A stretch of DNA of 46,522 nt from an uncultured Methylophilaceae bacterium (GCA_903899965.1 CAIULB010000036.1:1-46522), one strand, 5' to 3'; shown: positions 8,946-20,095, numbered from the stretch's first letter. Notes: generated by a model from the sequence alone, not told the origin. Numbers and translations are program-made.

Positions 8946-11327
8946 ATGTTGAAGATTGAAATAGACGGCAAACACGTCGAAGTTGAAGACGGCACCACGA
9001 TTATTGACGCGGCTGATCAGCTCGGCGTTGCCATCCCGCGTTTCTGTTACCACAAGAAATTGTCTGTGGCAGCGAACTGCCGTATGTGTTTGGTGCAAGT
9101 TGAGAAATTCAATAAGCCACTCCCAGCCTGTGCAACCCCTGTTGCTGACGGCATGAAAATTTTTACCCGCTCTAAATCAGCGATTGAAGCGCAAAAGAGC
9201 GTGATGGAGTTCTTGCTGATTAACCACCCGCTCGATTGCCCCATTTGCGATCAGGGCGGTGAGTGTGATTTGCAAGACGTGGCCATGGCGTATGGTGGAA
9301 GTGGCTCACGCTACACCGAAGAAAAGCGTGTGGTCTTTAATAAAAATATTGGTCCTTTAGTTAGCACCGACATGACCCGCTGTATTCAATGTACGCGCTG
9401 TGTGCGTTTCTTAAAAGAAGTGGGCGGCATGCAAGAACTTGGCCTCATTGGCCGCGGCGAGCATGCTGAAATTACGGCTTATGTGGACAAGTCTGTTGAT
9501 TCAGAGCTCTCAGGCAATATCATTGATTTATGTCCAGTAGGCGCATTAACCAGCAAGCCATTCCGTTACTCAGCACGTAGCTGGGAGCTGACGCGCCGTC
9601 CAACGATTGCGGCGCATGATGGCTTAGGTTCGCATGTGGAAGTGCACGTCAAAAATGATCGCGTGATGCGCATCGTGCCACGCGAAAAAGAAAGCATTAA
9701 CGAGGTTTGGCTATCTGATCGTGATCGCTTTTCATACGATGGCTTAAATAGCCCAGAGCGCTTAACCAAGCCAATGATTAAACATCATGGCGAATGGCAC
9801 GAAACAGATTGGAAGACAGCGCTTGAATATGCTGCGCGCCAAATCAAAGAGACGGTTGAAGAAGATCCAGCGGGTTTAGGCTTCTTGGTCTCACCGAATG
9901 CCACGATGGAAGAGGGCTTCCTCACCAAAAAAATCGCGAAGGCGCTTGATTGTGGCAACGTTGATCACCGTTTACGTCGTAGCGACTTCCGTTTAGATGG
10001 CCGTTTCCATGGTACGCCATGGATGGGCTGCAATATTGCAGACGTACAAGCGATGGATCGCATCTTGGTGGTGGGCAGTAATCTGCGTAATGAACATCCG
10101 CTCCTCACCCAGCGCATGCGCCGTGCTGTTGCGAATGGCGCCGAACTATCAATCGTGAATCCAATGGATGACGATCAACTCATGAAGGTGAGTCATCAGG
10201 CGATCTGTTCACCGAACGATATCGTGAACGTGCTGGCACAAATCCTAAAAGCGATGTCTGGCTTACAACGTCTTTCACTTTGCTTACCTAAATCGATTAG
10301 TGATTTATTAGAAGGCGTCGTGGTACGTGAAAACAGCCAGGCCATTGCTGAGAGCTTAGCAGGTCATGGTAAAGAGTATGACTTGGTCAACCCTAAGAGC
10401 GCCTTATTCCTAGGGAATATCGCGCAATATCATCCACGTTATGCTGAAATTTATACATTGGCTGAAGCAATCAGCTCGCTCTGCGGCGCAACCTTCGGTG
10501 TGCTGTTTGAGTCTTCAGACCGTGTGGGTTTGGACATGGTGCGTGTCATTCCAGGTCAAGGTGGATTGAACGCCAGAACCATGTTGGAGCAACCTAGAAA
10601 AACTTACGTGCTTGTTAACGTAGAGCCTGAGTTTGACTGTGCTAATCCTGCGGTCGCCAAACATGCGATGGATAAAGCGGATTGCGTGATCGCGCTGACT
10701 TCTTATAAATCGAGTGCGCTTGAAAATGCAGATGTCTTGCTGCCAATTGCCCCATTTACTGAAACTTCTGGCACGCGCATGAGCATGGAAGGTCGTGTGC
10801 AAAGCTTTACAGCAGCAGTGAAACCACTCGGTGAAGCCCGTCCAGCATGGAAAGTATTGCGCGTATTAGCGAACACTTTGGGTTTGGATGGCTTTAACTT
10901 CGAAAGCAGCGAGCAGGTTAAAACTGAAGTATTTGGCGGCGAAAAACCATCTACAGTCGTTTGGAACCGTCTTAACAACAACCTCCGTATTTTGTTTGAT
11001 GTGAAGGTACAAGAAAAATCAAACGTTCTTCAACGTTTAGGTGAAGTTCCGCAATATCGTATGGACTCTGTTGTTCGTCGTTCTAGCCCACTTCAAAAAA
11101 CCAAGCAAGTTGCTGAACCTGTTGCTGGCATGAATGCGAAATTAATGGCTGAGTTGGGCCTGCAAGAGGGCGATTTGGTTGTGGTGAAACAAGGCATTGG
11201 TTCTGCGAGATTAAAAGTGAAGTTAGATGCTGGTTTAGCTAAAGGCACGGTGCGTGTACCAACTGGTTATGACATCACTGCATCTTTAGGTGAGCTCATG
11301 GGCGAGATTGAGGTAACAAAAGCATGA
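8946..11327 (+). CDS. nuoG: NADH-quinone oxidoreductase subunit G, without cluster N7 ligands
   Basis: 793 residues, the 75-kDa subunit that passes electrons from the NADH module toward NuoI. The N-terminal ferredoxin-like domain has [2Fe-2S] ligands C34, C45, C48 and C62. Cluster N5 is H94, C98, C101 and C107; cluster N4 is C146, C149, C152 and C196. In E. coli a fifth cluster, N7, follows directly, with a CxxCxxxC motif and a distant cysteine. Here the equivalent segment reads [12 protein letters not shown] and later LSDRDRF, so all four cysteines are replaced. The rest is a molybdopterin-oxidoreductase-like fold. The gene overlaps nuoH by four bases (ATGA). Confidence 0.95.
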   Translation: MLKIEIDGKHVEVEDGTTIIDAADQLGVAIPRFCYHKKLSVAANCRMCLVQVEKFNKPLPACATPVADGMKIFTRSKSAIEAQKSVMEFLLINHPLDCPICDQGGECDLQDVAMAYGGSGSRYTEEKRVVFNKNIGPLVSTDMTRCIQCTRCVRFLKEVGGMQELGLIGRGEHAEITAYVDKSVDSELSGNIIDLCPVGALTSKPFRYSARSWELTRRPTIAAHDGLGSHVEVHVKNDRVMRIVPREKESINEVWLSDRDRFSYDGLNSPERLTKPMIKHHGEWHETDWKTALEYAARQIKETVEEDPAGLGFLVSPNATMEEGFLTKKIAKALDCGNVDHRLRRSDFRLDGRFHGTPWMGCNIADVQAMDRILVVGSNLRNEHPLLTQRMRRAVANGAELSIVNPMDDDQLMKVSHQAICSPNDIVNVLAQILKAMSGLQRLSLCLPKSISDLLEGVVVRENSQAIAESLAGHGKEYDLVNPKSALFLGNIAQYHPRYAEIYTLAEAISSLCGATFGVLFESSDRVGLDMVRVIPGQGGLNARTMLEQPRKTYVLVNVEPEFDCANPAVAKHAMDKADCVIALTSYKSSALENADVLLPIAPFTETSGTRMSMEGRVQSFTAAVKPLGEARPAWKVLRVLANTLGLDGFNFESSEQVKTEVFGGEKPSTVVWNRLNNNLRILFDVKVQEKSNVLQRLGEVPQYRMDSVVRRSSPLQKTKQVAEPVAGMNAKLMAELGLQEGDLVVVKQGIGSARLKVKLDAGLAKGTVRVPTGYDITASLGELMGEIEVTKA

Positions 11328-12379
11328 ACGCATTGATCCAGCCATTATTAGATTTAGGCGCATCAACCTTTGGTGCTTATTGGCCTGCAGTGTCGCTCAC
11401 TGTATGGACTTTGCTTAAGATTGTGGCGATCGTGTTGCCCCTCATGGGCGCGGTTGCTTATCTCACACTTGCTGAACGTAAAGTGATTGGTTATATGCAG
11501 GTGCGCATTGGTCCTAACCGTGTTGGTTACTTTGGCTTGCTACAACCGCTTGCTGACGGCATTAAGTTGCTCATGAAGGAAATCATTATTCCTTCAGAAG
11601 CGAGTAAGGGCTTATTCTTACTTGGCCCAGTACTTGCGATTGCACCTGCCTTTGCGGCGTGGGCGGTGGTGCCATTTGATCCGGATTTGGTGCTTGCGAA
11701 TGTCGATGCAGGTTTGCTTTATATCTTGGCGATGACTTCTGTTGCAGTTTACGGTGTGATCATTGCGGGCTGGGCATCGAATTCTAAATACGCGTTCTTG
11801 GGCGCACTGCGTTCAGCAGCGCAAATCGTGTCATATGAAATCGCGATGGGCTTTGCGCTGGTGGGCGTGCTCATGTGCGCAAACTCACTCAACCTGGGCA
11901 AGATTGTGATGGCACAATCAGGTGGCATCCTTGAATGGTACTGGCTGCCACTCTTCCCGCTTTTTATCGTGTACTTTATTAGCGCCGTGGCTGAAACCAA
12001 CCGCGCACCGTTTGACGTGGCTGAAGGGGAGTCTGAAATTGTTGCCGGCTTCCACGTTGAGTATTCTGGTATGGCCTTTGCGGTGTTCTTCTTGGCTGAA
12101 TACGCCAACATGATTTTGGTGTCGATGCTCGATGCGATCATGTTCTTGGGTGGCTGGCTATCGCCTGTGCCATCCTTAATTCCAGATAGCTTCTTGTGGC
12201 TACTCGCAAAAGTGGGCTTCCTACTATTCTTCTTCTTGTGGTTCCGTGCCACATTCCCACGTTATCGTTATGACCAGATCATGCGTTTAGGTTGGAAAGT
12301 GTTCATTCCCATTACCTTGGTGTGGATCGTGATTGTGGGCGGTTTAATGCAAACTCCTTGGGGCTATTTGTTCCACTAG
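11324..12379 (+). CDS. nuoH: NADH-quinone oxidoreductase subunit H
   Basis: 351 residues with about eight predicted membrane helices. NuoH joins the membrane arm to the peripheral arm and lines the entry of the quinone channel. The conserved loops [19 protein letters not shown] and [18 protein letters not shown], with their buried acidic residues, are intact. The start overlaps the nuoG stop (ATGA). Normal length for the family. Confidence 0.96.
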   Translation: MNALIQPLLDLGASTFGAYWPAVSLTVWTLLKIVAIVLPLMGAVAYLTLAERKVIGYMQVRIGPNRVGYFGLLQPLADGIKLLMKEIIIPSEASKGLFLLGPVLAIAPAFAAWAVVPFDPDLVLANVDAGLLYILAMTSVAVYGVIIAGWASNSKYAFLGALRSAAQIVSYEIAMGFALVGVLMCANSLNLGKIVMAQSGGILEWYWLPLFPLFIVYFISAVAETNRAPFDVAEGESEIVAGFHVEYSGMAFAVFFLAEYANMILVSMLDAIMFLGGWLSPVPSLIPDSFLWLLAKVGFLLFFFLWFRATFPRYRYDQIMRLGWKVFIPITLVWIVIVGGLMQTPWGYLFH

Positions 12380-12400
12380 GTGGGCGATTAAGAGCAAAAC

Positions 12401-12892
12401 ATGTTTAAGAAAATTAAAGAGACCATTTCAAGTTTAATGCTGATCGAGCTGCTGCGAGGCATGCTGCTCACCGGTCGTTACTTCTTTGCGCGCAAGATTA
12501 CCGTGCAATACCCAGAAGAGCGCACGCCGATCTCCTCACGCTTCAGGGGCTTGCATGCGCTCCGTCGTTATGAGAATGGCGAAGAGCGCTGTATCGCTTG
12601 TAAGCTTTGCGAGGCTGTGTGTCCTGCGATGGCGATTACCATTGAATCAGAGCAGCGCGAAGACAATACACGTCGTACGACTAAGTACGATATCGATCTA
12701 ACCAAGTGTATTTTCTGCGGCATGTGTGAAGAGTCTTGCCCGGTCGATTCGATTGTTGAAACCCGTATTTTTGAGTATCACGGTGAGCAGCGCGGTGACT
12801 TGCTATACACCAAAGAGATGTTGCTGGCGGTGGGCGATAAGCACGAGGCGCAAATTGCGGCTGACCGTGCAGCTGACGCTAAATTTAGATAA
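12401..12892 (+). CDS. nuoI: NADH-quinone oxidoreductase subunit I
   Basis: 163 residues, the 23-kDa ferredoxin-like subunit that carries [4Fe-4S] clusters N6a and N6b between NuoG and NuoB. Two CxxCxxCxxxCP motifs are present: [12 protein letters not shown] and [12 protein letters not shown]. The N-terminal stretch [17 protein letters not shown] fits the amphipathic helix that lies on the membrane. It is 21 bases after nuoH and about 11 bases before nuoJ. Confidence 0.96.
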   Translation: MFKKIKETISSLMLIELLRGMLLTGRYFFARKITVQYPEERTPISSRFRGLHALRRYENGEERCIACKLCEAVCPAMAITIESEQREDNTRRTTKYDIDLTKCIFCGMCEESCPVDSIVETRIFEYHGEQRGDLLYTKEMLLAVGDKHEAQIAADRAADAKFR

Positions 12893-12903
12893 GGCTTTTG
12901 AGC

Positions 12904-13539
12904 ATGATATTTCAAGATTACGTTTTTTATTCCTTAGCGCTGATTCTGCTTTTTGCAGGACTACGTGTGATTACCGCACGTAACCCTGTGCACGCTGCGT
13001 TGTTCTTGGTGCTCGCATTCTTTACCGCTGCTGGGATCTGGCTCTTGCTCGAGGCAGAGTTCTTGGCGATCGCCCTGGTGCTGGTCTACGTGGGTGCGGT
13101 GATGGTGCTGTTCCTCTTTGTGGTGATGATGCTCGACATTAACCTCGACAAATTGCGCGAAGGCTTCTGGGATTACTTGCCGATGGCGGGCTTTATCGGT
13201 GTGATGATGGCCGCTGAGATGGTCATGATTTTGGGCACCAAGCATTTTGGTTTGGCGCGTATTAGTGCACCCAAAGCGCATGCGGCGGATTACAGCAATA
13301 CCGCTGAACTAGGTCGTCAGCTTTATACCGATTACTTGATGCCATTTGAATTGGCAGCCGTGGTGTTGCTTGTTGCGATTGTGGCGGCGATCGCCCTGAC
13401 CTTACGTGATCGTAAAGATTCTAAATTTATTAATCCTGCAGACCAGGTGCGCGTGAAGCGTGCTGACCGCATTCGTATGGTGAGTATGCCAGCGGAGGTT
13501 GAAGTGCCTGCAGTGAAAACAGAGAAGGCGAAGTCATAA
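12904..13539 (+). CDS. nuoJ: NADH-quinone oxidoreductase subunit J
   Basis: 211 residues with five membrane helices, a membrane-arm subunit of complex I. The family segment [20 protein letters not shown] is intact. The ATG at 12904 is preferred over the in-frame TTG at 12898, because AAGG at 12891-12894 is properly spaced for the ATG but too close to the TTG. The C-terminal 40 residues are charged and probably cytoplasmic. The stop shares one base with the nuoK start. Confidence 0.94.
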   Translation: MIFQDYVFYSLALILLFAGLRVITARNPVHAALFLVLAFFTAAGIWLLLEAEFLAIALVLVYVGAVMVLFLFVVMMLDINLDKLREGFWDYLPMAGFIGVMMAAEMVMILGTKHFGLARISAPKAHAADYSNTAELGRQLYTDYLMPFELAAVVLLVAIVAAIALTLRDRKDSKFINPADQVRVKRADRIRMVSMPAEVEVPAVKTEKAKS

Positions 13540-13844
13540 TGGTTAGCTTGTCACATTATTTGATTTTAGGTTCTTTGCTGTTCGCGATCAGCGTGGTTGG
13601 GATTTTCCTAAATCGTAAAAATGTCATCATCTTGCTCATGGCAATTGAGTTGATGCTCTTGGCGGTTAACCTCAACTTTATCGCCTTCTCACATTACCTA
13701 AATGACATGGCGGGCCAAGTCTTTGTGTTCTTTATTCTAACCGTGGCCGCCGCAGAGTCTGCGATTGGTCTCGCGATTTTAGTCGTGCTGTTTAGAAACC
13801 TAAGAACTATTAACGTAGATGACCTCGATAGCCTAAAAGGTTAA
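13539..13844 (+). CDS. nuoK: NADH-quinone oxidoreductase subunit K
   Basis: 101 residues with three membrane helices, the usual size. The two buried glutamates of the proton path are visible at E37 ([12 protein letters not shown]) and E73 ([11 protein letters not shown]), equivalent to E36 and E72 in E. coli. It is coupled to nuoJ by a one-base overlap and precedes nuoL by nine bases. Confidence 0.96.
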   Translation: MVSLSHYLILGSLLFAISVVGIFLNRKNVIILLMAIELMLLAVNLNFIAFSHYLNDMAGQVFVFFILTVAAAESAIGLAILVVLFRNLRTINVDDLDSLKG

Positions 13845-13853
13845 ATAGAAATA

Positions 13854-15884
13854 ATGAATATGCTATCTAATATCCCAATGCAACACATTTACTTGGCAAT
13901 CCCCTTATTGCCGCTGATCGCTTCAGCGATTGTAGGGATTGCTAACAAGGCATTGCCACGCAGCTTTGCGCATATCTTAACGATATTGGGTGTGGCCGGC
14001 GCATTCGCTTTATCTGTTTACGTCTTTTTAGATGTGCTGCAAGGCCACACTTATAACGGCACCGTTTACACATGGATGACGACCAGTACTTACACATTCC
14101 AAGTGGGTTTTTTGATCGACAAATTAACCACCATGATGATGCTGGTGGTGACTTTCGTTTCATTGATGGTGCATATCTACACCATCGGCTATATGCACGA
14201 AGATGAAGGCTATAGACGCTTCTTTAGCTATATCTCACTCTTCACCTTCTCTATGTTGATGCTGGTGATGGCGAATAACTTCATGCAGTTATTCTTTGGC
14301 TGGGAAGCAGTAGGCTTGGTGTCCTACTTGTTGATCGGTTTCTGGTTCACACGCCCAACCGCTATTTATGCCAACCTGAAAGCGTTCTTAGTCAACCGCG
14401 TGGGTGACTTTGGTTTCTTGCTAGGGATTGGCATGGTGCTTTGGTGCTTTGGTAGCCTGGATTACACAACAGCCTTTGCCCAAGCGCCGCGCTTTGCGCA
14501 TGCGACCGTGGATATTATTCCAGGCGTGCATTGGTCAACCATGACCGTGATTTGTATCTTATTATTTATTGGTGCGATGGGTAAATCTGCGCAAGTGCCA
14601 CTCCATGTTTGGTTGCCAGACTCAATGGAAGGCCCAACCCCAATTTCAGCTTTGATCCATGCGGCGACGATGGTAACAGCAGGTATCTTTATGGTCGCAC
14701 GTATGTCGCCGTTATTTGAATTGTCTACCACAGCACTGTCCTTTGTAATGGTCATCGGTGCGATTACTGCTTTATTCATGGGCTTCCTTGGCATCATTCA
14801 AAACGATATTAAGCGCGTCGTGGCTTATTCAACCCTTTCACAATTGGGTTATATGACGGTTGCACTCGGCGCATCTGCTTACTCAGTTGCGATCTTTCAC
14901 TTAATGACCCATGCGTTCTTTAAAGCCCTGTTATTCTTAGGTGCGGGTTCGGTGATTATGGGTATGCATCATGATCAAGATATCCGCAATATGGGTGGCT
15001 TGCGTAAGTACATGAAGATCACATGGATCACTTCATTGATCGGTTCATTGGCCTTGATTGGTACGCCCTTCTTATCTGGCTTCTACTCAAAGGATTCGAT
15101 CATTGAGGCGGCGAAGTTATCGCATATCCCTGGAAGCGGTTTCGCTTACTTCGCGGTGCTCGCTGGCGTGTTCGTGACGGCGTTCTATTCATTCCGGATG
15201 TACTTCTTGGTCTTCCACGGCAAAGAGCGTTGGATGGAAGCTAAACATGGCCACGATGATCATGCGCATGATGACCACGACCATCATCACGGCTTAGGCC
15301 CACATGATGTGCCACATGAACAAGCTTGGGTGGTGACATTGCCGCTCATCTTGCTTGCGATTCCATCCCTTGTGATTGGTTTTTTTGCAATCGAGCCGAT
15401 GCTCTTTAAAGACTACTTTAATGGTGTGATCTTCATTGATAGTGCAGCGCATCCTGTGATGCATGAACTTGCTGAAGATTTCCACGGCGCTGTTCAAATG
15501 GGCCTTCACAGCTTTACATCATTGCCTTTTATCCTTGCCTTATCTGGTGTGGTCCTGTCTTGGTTCTTCTATATGAAGCGTCCAGATATTCCAGCCGCGA
15601 TTAAAGCTAAATCTGGTTTGATTATGGGCGTACTTGAAAATAAATATGGCTTCGACAGCTTTAACGAGAAGGTCTTTGCTGGGGGCTCACGTTTCATCGG
15701 TGGCAAGTTATGGAAAATTGGTGATGTGCAATTGATTGATGGCGTCATGGTGAATGGCACCGCCAATCTGATTGGCCGCATCTCAAAAGTGATCCGCGGC
15801 TTGCAAACTGGTCTGATTTACCACTATGCGTTTGCCATGATTATTGGCGTATTTTTACTTCTTACCTTATTCATGAAGGTTTAA
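13854..15884 (+). CDS. nuoL: NADH-quinone oxidoreductase subunit L
   Basis: 676 residues, an antiporter-like proton-pumping subunit with about 15-16 membrane helices and a long C-terminal lateral helix. The core motif GKSAQVPLHVWLPDSMEGPT and the following HAATMVTAG are intact, as is the FWFTRP region. A striking histidine/aspartate cluster (HGHDDHAHDDHDHHHG, about residues 465-480, DNA 15247-15294) sits in a loop between late helices. The stop is directly followed by the nuoM start with no spacer. Confidence 0.96.
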   Translation: MNMLSNIPMQHIYLAIPLLPLIASAIVGIANKALPRSFAHILTILGVAGAFALSVYVFLDVLQGHTYNGTVYTWMTTSTYTFQVGFLIDKLTTMMMLVVTFVSLMVHIYTIGYMHEDEGYRRFFSYISLFTFSMLMLVMANNFMQLFFGWEAVGLVSYLLIGFWFTRPTAIYANLKAFLVNRVGDFGFLLGIGMVLWCFGSLDYTTAFAQAPRFAHATVDIIPGVHWSTMTVICILLFIGAMGKSAQVPLHVWLPDSMEGPTPISALIHAATMVTAGIFMVARMSPLFELSTTALSFVMVIGAITALFMGFLGIIQNDIKRVVAYSTLSQLGYMTVALGASAYSVAIFHLMTHAFFKALLFLGAGSVIMGMHHDQDIRNMGGLRKYMKITWITSLIGSLALIGTPFLSGFYSKDSIIEAAKLSHIPGSGFAYFAVLAGVFVTAFYSFRMYFLVFHGKERWMEAKHGHDDHAHDDHDHHHGLGPHDVPHEQAWVVTLPLILLAIPSLVIGFFAIEPMLFKDYFNGVIFIDSAAHPVMHELAEDFHGAVQMGLHSFTSLPFILALSGVVLSWFFYMKRPDIPAAIKAKSGLIMGVLENKYGFDSFNEKVFAGGSRFIGGKLWKIGDVQLIDGVMVNGTANLIGRISKVIRGLQTGLIYHYAFAMIIGVFLLLTLFMKV

Positions 15885-17375
15885 ATGACAACCTTGCCTC
15901 TTCTTAGTCTTGCGATTTGGGTGCCGATTTTTGCGGGCATTCTAGTCTTGCTTACTGGCGATGATAAAAACGCATCGTCCGCACGTTGGATTGCACTCCT
16001 TGGCGCGCTTGCTGCATTTTTAGTCACGATTCCGCTATACACCGGCTTTAATATCGCTGACGGTGGCTTCCAGTTCCAAGAGGGCTATAACTGGATTCCT
16101 ACCTTTAATATTCATTACCACTTGGGGGCTGATGGCATTGCTGTGCCGTTGATCTTGTTGACTAGCTTGACGACCGTCTTGGTGGTGATTGCAGGCTGGG
16201 AAGTCATCCAGAAGCGTGTAGCGCAATACATGGCGTCGTTCCTTATCATGTCTGGGTTGATGATCGGTGTATTTAGTGCGCTCGATGCCATTCTTTACTA
16301 TGTGTTCTGGGAGGCGATGCTCATCCCAATGTTCTTGGTGATTGGCGTTTGGGGCGGTCCAAATCGCGTATATGCGACGATCAAGTTTTTCCTCTATACC
16401 TTGCTTGGGTCCCTCTTGATGCTGGTGGCCTTCATTTATCTCTTCTATCAAACCAATAGTTTTGAAGTGGTGGATTACTACCGCTTGCCGATGACCTTGC
16501 CGGTTCAGGTCTTGGTGTTCTTGGCGTTCTTTATGGCGTTTGCGGTGAAGATTCCAATGTGGCCAGTGCATACCTGGTTGCCAGATGCCCACGTGGAAGC
16601 GCCAACCGGCGGTTCGGTTGTGTTGGCAGCGATTGCTTTAAAATTGGGCGGTTATAGCTTCTTGCGTTTTGCGATGCCAATCGCGCCTGATGCTGCCCAT
16701 TATTTATCTGGCTTTATGATCACCCTATCGCTGATTGCGGTGGTGTATATCGCCTTCGTGGCCTTAGTTCAGCAGGATATGAAAAAGCTCATTGCCTACT
16801 CATCGATCTCGCATATGGGCTTTGTGACCTTGGGCTTCTTCCTCTTCAACTCGATTGGCCTAGAAGGCTCGATCGTGCAGATGATTTCTCACGGCTTTAT
16901 TTCTAGCGCGATGTTCTTGAGTGTGGGTGTGCTCTATGACCGGATGCACTCACGTCAAATTGCAGATTACGGTGGGGTCGTGAACACCATGCCTAAGTTT
17001 GCAGCCTTTGCCGTGTTATTTGCTATGGCAAATGCTGGCTTGCCAGGCACATCAGGCTTCGTGGGTGAATTTATGGTGATCTTAGCTTCTCTACAAAAGA
17101 ATTTCTGGTTTGCATTCCTCGCATCAACCACGTTGATTCTTGGTGCTGCTTATACCTTGTGGATGGTGAAACGGGTGTTCTTTGGCGAGATTACGAATGC
17201 GCACGTGGCAGAGTTGGTTGATTTGAATAAACGTGAATTATTAATCTTAAGTACCTTGGCGGTTCTGGTGATTGGTTTCGGGGTTTACCCACAGCCGATT
17301 ACAGAAATGACCCACGCAACGGTGGCTCAGTTCTTAGACCACATGGCGCAAACTAAACTACCAGCAGGTTTATAA
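15885..17375 (+). CDS. nuoM: NADH-quinone oxidoreductase subunit M
   Basis: 496 residues, the second antiporter-like proton-pumping subunit, with about 14 membrane helices. The family motifs FWEAMLIPMFLVIG (with the key membrane glutamate) and KIPMWPVHTWLPDAHVEAPT (with the conserved lysine) are visible. It starts immediately after the nuoL stop. Length and motifs are normal. Confidence 0.96.
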   Translation: MTTLPLLSLAIWVPIFAGILVLLTGDDKNASSARWIALLGALAAFLVTIPLYTGFNIADGGFQFQEGYNWIPTFNIHYHLGADGIAVPLILLTSLTTVLVVIAGWEVIQKRVAQYMASFLIMSGLMIGVFSALDAILYYVFWEAMLIPMFLVIGVWGGPNRVYATIKFFLYTLLGSLLMLVAFIYLFYQTNSFEVVDYYRLPMTLPVQVLVFLAFFMAFAVKIPMWPVHTWLPDAHVEAPTGGSVVLAAIALKLGGYSFLRFAMPIAPDAAHYLSGFMITLSLIAVVYIAFVALVQQDMKKLIAYSSISHMGFVTLGFFLFNSIGLEGSIVQMISHGFISSAMFLSVGVLYDRMHSRQIADYGGVVNTMPKFAAFAVLFAMANAGLPGTSGFVGEFMVILASLQKNFWFAFLASTTLILGAAYTLWMVKRVFFGEITNAHVAELVDLNKRELLILSTLAVLVIGFGVYPQPITEMTHATVAQFLDHMAQTKLPAGL

Positions 17376-17411
17376 GGCGACTCGCCGAATTAGAATTGGA
17401 AATATAGAAAT

Positions 17412-18860
17412 ATGAATGGACTTCAAACAGATTTAATCTCAGCGCTGCCAGAGCTCTTTGTGCTCTCGATGGCGATGTTCATTTTGATCACGGATTTATT
17501 CTTAAAGCCATCTAACCGTATTGCAATTTTTGTGCTCACCCAAATCACTTTATTGGGCGCTGCGTTCATCACGATCTCAACACATAACCCAAGCGTTACT
17601 TATGCTTTTAGTGGCATGTTTGTGGATGACCCATTTGCAGATGTGATGAAGCTGATGATTTATTTAAGTACTTCGCTTTTCTTGGTTTACACCCGCTCTT
17701 ACATCACGTTGCGCGGCATGTTCCGCGGTGAGTTTTATGCACTTGTGTTATTTGCGATGGCGGGCATGATGATCATGGTGTCAGGGCAGCATTTTCTGAC
17801 GCTCTACATGGGGTTGGAGCTCTTATCTTTATGCTTATATGCCTTGGTTGCGATGGACAGGGATAACGCCCGCGCAACGGAAGCGGCGATGAAATATTTC
17901 GTGCTTGGCGCATTAGCATCTGGCATGTTGCTTTATGGGATGTCTATGATGTACGGCGCAACCGGTAGCTTGAACATTTCAGAGGTGGCGAGTGCATTAT
18001 TAAATGGCTCTCAAGATAAGCCGGTGCTTGTATTAGGTACCGTGTTTATCGTGGCTGGTTTGGCGTTTAAATTAGGCGCAGTGCCATTTCAGATGTGGGT
18101 GCCAGATGTATATGAAGGCTCTCCAACTGCCGTGACTTTGTTCATCGGCTCTGTCACCAAGCTCGCAGCGTTTGCCTTTGTGATTCGTATTTTGGCGCAA
18201 GGCTTATATGTCTTGGCAATCGATTGGCATGGCATGTTGATGATTATGGCGGTGCTCTCTATCATTATCGGCAACATCACGGCGATCGCGCAGACCAACC
18301 TCAAGCGCATGCTCGCCTACTCCACGATCTCACACGTGGGATTTTTGCTATTTGGTCTGATGAGCGCGAGCCTCAACGGTTACATTTCATCCATGTTCTA
18401 CATCGTTTCTTACGTGCTGATGACCTTGGCTGGTTTCGGTATGATCCTGTTGCTGAGTCGCAAGGGCTTTGAGGCTGAGCAGTTAGATGATTTAAAAGGA
18501 CTCAATCAACGTAGCCCGTGGTTTGCGTTCATGATGCTGATCACCATGTTCTCAATGGCCGGGGTTCCACCAACGCTAGGCTTTTATGCTAAATTTGCTG
18601 TGCTTCAAGCGGCCTTGCAAGCTGGTTTCTTGTGGCTCGTTGTATTCGCTGTTCTGATGGCGGTGATTGGTGCATTCTACTATCTACGTATTGTTAAGCT
18701 CATGTACTTCGATGAGCCTACTGATAACACGCCTATTAATAACCCACCAGAAATGAACATCCTTCTTAGCGTGAATGCATTAGGTTTGTTGGCCCTGGGG
18801 ATTATGCCTCAGCGTTTGATGGACATCTGTGCTTACGCGATTGCACATAGTCTTCAATAG
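17412..18860 (+). CDS. nuoN: NADH-quinone oxidoreductase subunit N
   Basis: 482 residues, the third antiporter-like subunit of complex I. The [16 protein letters not shown] segment and the [17 protein letters not shown] motif, with the lysine-containing LAFKLG before it, identify the family. It begins 36 bases after nuoM, with GGAAA about ten bases upstream of the ATG. It is the last complex I structural gene; the next gene starts only 11 bases later. Confidence 0.96.
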   Translation: MNGLQTDLISALPELFVLSMAMFILITDLFLKPSNRIAIFVLTQITLLGAAFITISTHNPSVTYAFSGMFVDDPFADVMKLMIYLSTSLFLVYTRSYITLRGMFRGEFYALVLFAMAGMMIMVSGQHFLTLYMGLELLSLCLYALVAMDRDNARATEAAMKYFVLGALASGMLLYGMSMMYGATGSLNISEVASALLNGSQDKPVLVLGTVFIVAGLAFKLGAVPFQMWVPDVYEGSPTAVTLFIGSVTKLAAFAFVIRILAQGLYVLAIDWHGMLMIMAVLSIIIGNITAIAQTNLKRMLAYSTISHVGFLLFGLMSASLNGYISSMFYIVSYVLMTLAGFGMILLLSRKGFEAEQLDDLKGLNQRSPWFAFMMLITMFSMAGVPPTLGFYAKFAVLQAALQAGFLWLVVFAVLMAVIGAFYYLRIVKLMYFDEPTDNTPINNPPEMNILLSVNALGLLALGIMPQRLMDICAYAIAHSLQ

Positions 18861-18871
18861 GCCTAGTCCAC

Positions 18872-19162
18872 ATGACCAATCTCATACTTTTACTTTTAGC
18901 GTTGGTCTTTGCAAATTCGCCGTGGTTCTCAGAGCGCCTGTTCTTTACGATTCCTGTTAAGCACCAACCCAAAAATGTGGCTTGGTGTTTGTTTGAATTA
19001 GTCGTTTTGTATTTCATTCTCGGTTTTATCATTCGATATGCTGAGCATGCAAGAATGGGTCAAGTTGTTCCGCAGAAGTGGGAGTTCTATGCCATTACTG
19101 TTTGTCTGTTTTTAGTCCTGGCTTTCCCTGGTTTTATCTATCGTTTTTTCTGGAAGAACTAA
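18872..19162 (+). CDS. DUF2818 family small membrane protein
   Basis: 96 residues with three hydrophobic segments (about 1-14, 38-56 and 72-92). The arrangement NSPWFSERLFF near the N-terminus and VPQKWEFYAITVCLF near the C-terminus match the DUF2818 family, which in betaproteobacteria is typically found right behind nuoN. Here it follows nuoN by 11 bases and is surely co-transcribed. Its function is unknown; a role as an accessory or assembly factor of complex I is an inference from position only. Confidence 0.85.
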   Translation: MTNLILLLLALVFANSPWFSERLFFTIPVKHQPKNVAWCLFELVVLYFILGFIIRYAEHARMGQVVPQKWEFYAITVCLFLVLAFPGFIYRFFWKN

Positions 19163-19204
19163 CACAGCAAGTATCCTGCAAGCTTTAGTTAAGGAAAACA
19201 TCAA

Positions 19205-20095
19205 ATGAAGTTATATCCTCTGGTTAAAGTCATTTTGTTATGTTTTGTTATTGCCCTTACTTCCTGCACCTATACAACTAAGCTTGGTGACAAGCTAATC
19301 CCCGATTCTGAATACAATGCTCTAGTTGTTAAAGCTGACGCTGCTATGCAAGATGGGCAATGGGTTAAGGCTGCTGATTTATATGAAAAAGCAGGGCAAT
19401 TAAAACCAGAAAATTGGGACTTAAAGCTTAAACAAGCCCAAGCCTATCAAAATGATGGGAAATTAGCGCAGGCGTTTAATGCCTACCAAATCATCATCGA
19501 GGCAAAAAGTAGCGTGAACGATGCTAAGGACTTAATTCTTGAGTCAGCAAAAGCAAGCCAGAAAAAATTAGGCTTCAAAAATGAGGCCGCAGTCACCCAG
19601 GTGGAAGAGGGACAGGCGCTTAAAGAGGCAGTAGATGAGGTGCCGGTTGAAGAGGCGCTAACGCAAGAGGTGATTGAAGACATCCCGCCTATTCCAGAGC
19701 AATCGTTGACGGTCGACGAGGTTATCCAGAGTCCCGAACAGGTGGAGTCCTTTGTGGCGTCAGAAGACAAGCTCATCCTGGATGAAGTAAATGCATGGGC
19801 GGAGGCGTGGTCAGCCAAGAGGTTGGGCACTTACTTTACCCACTATGTGGACGGCTTTGCTGGCGACATGGTGAACGCCAAAGCCTGGCAGCTTTCTCGG
19901 AAGAATAAGATTCTGCACAGCAAGCAAATCAAGGTCTCTTTGTCGGAGCTAAAGATCAATAACCTTGAGAGCTCGGTTGAGGTTGTGTTCAAGCAAAGTT
20001 ACGAGTCAGGCACCTACCAGGATGTTGGTCGCAAGACTTTGGAGATGATTAAAGTTAAGGGTCGTTGGCTGATCAAGAAAGAGTTATTTAAGTAA
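19205..20095 (+). CDS. Lipoprotein with TPR-like region and C-terminal NTF2-like (Cds6-type) domain
   Basis: 296 residues. The N-terminus is a lipoprotein signal peptide with lipobox L-T-S-C (C21). A TPR-like helical pair covers about residues 35-110 (ADLYEKAGQLKP, AFNAYQIIIEA). A proline/glutamate-rich linker covers about 125-185. The C-terminal 100 residues (from VNAWAEAWSAKRLGTYFTHY to the end) resemble the NTF2-like domain found at the end of some L,D-transpeptidase-associated proteins. This suggests an envelope-anchored protein with protein- or peptidoglycan-related partners; no enzyme motif is seen. A Shine-Dalgarno AAGGA precedes the ATG. Confidence 0.75.
   Translation: MKLYPLVKVILLCFVIALTSCTYTTKLGDKLIPDSEYNALVVKADAAMQDGQWVKAADLYEKAGQLKPENWDLKLKQAQAYQNDGKLAQAFNAYQIIIEAKSSVNDAKDLILESAKASQKKLGFKNEAAVTQVEEGQALKEAVDEVPVEEALTQEVIEDIPPIPEQSLTVDEVIQSPEQVESFVASEDKLILDEVNAWAEAWSAKRLGTYFTHYVDGFAGDMVNAKAWQLSRKNKILHSKQIKVSLSELKINNLESSVEVVFKQSYESGTYQDVGRKTLEMIKVKGRWLIKKELFK

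Noticed and set aside
11749-12252. Minus-strand frame inside nuoH
   Set aside because: Opposite a certain complex I gene; no family features.
16035-16592. Long minus-strand frame of 185 codons inside nuoM
   Set aside because: It is rich in H, R and Q as expected for the complement of a membrane protein gene, and nuoM is certain.
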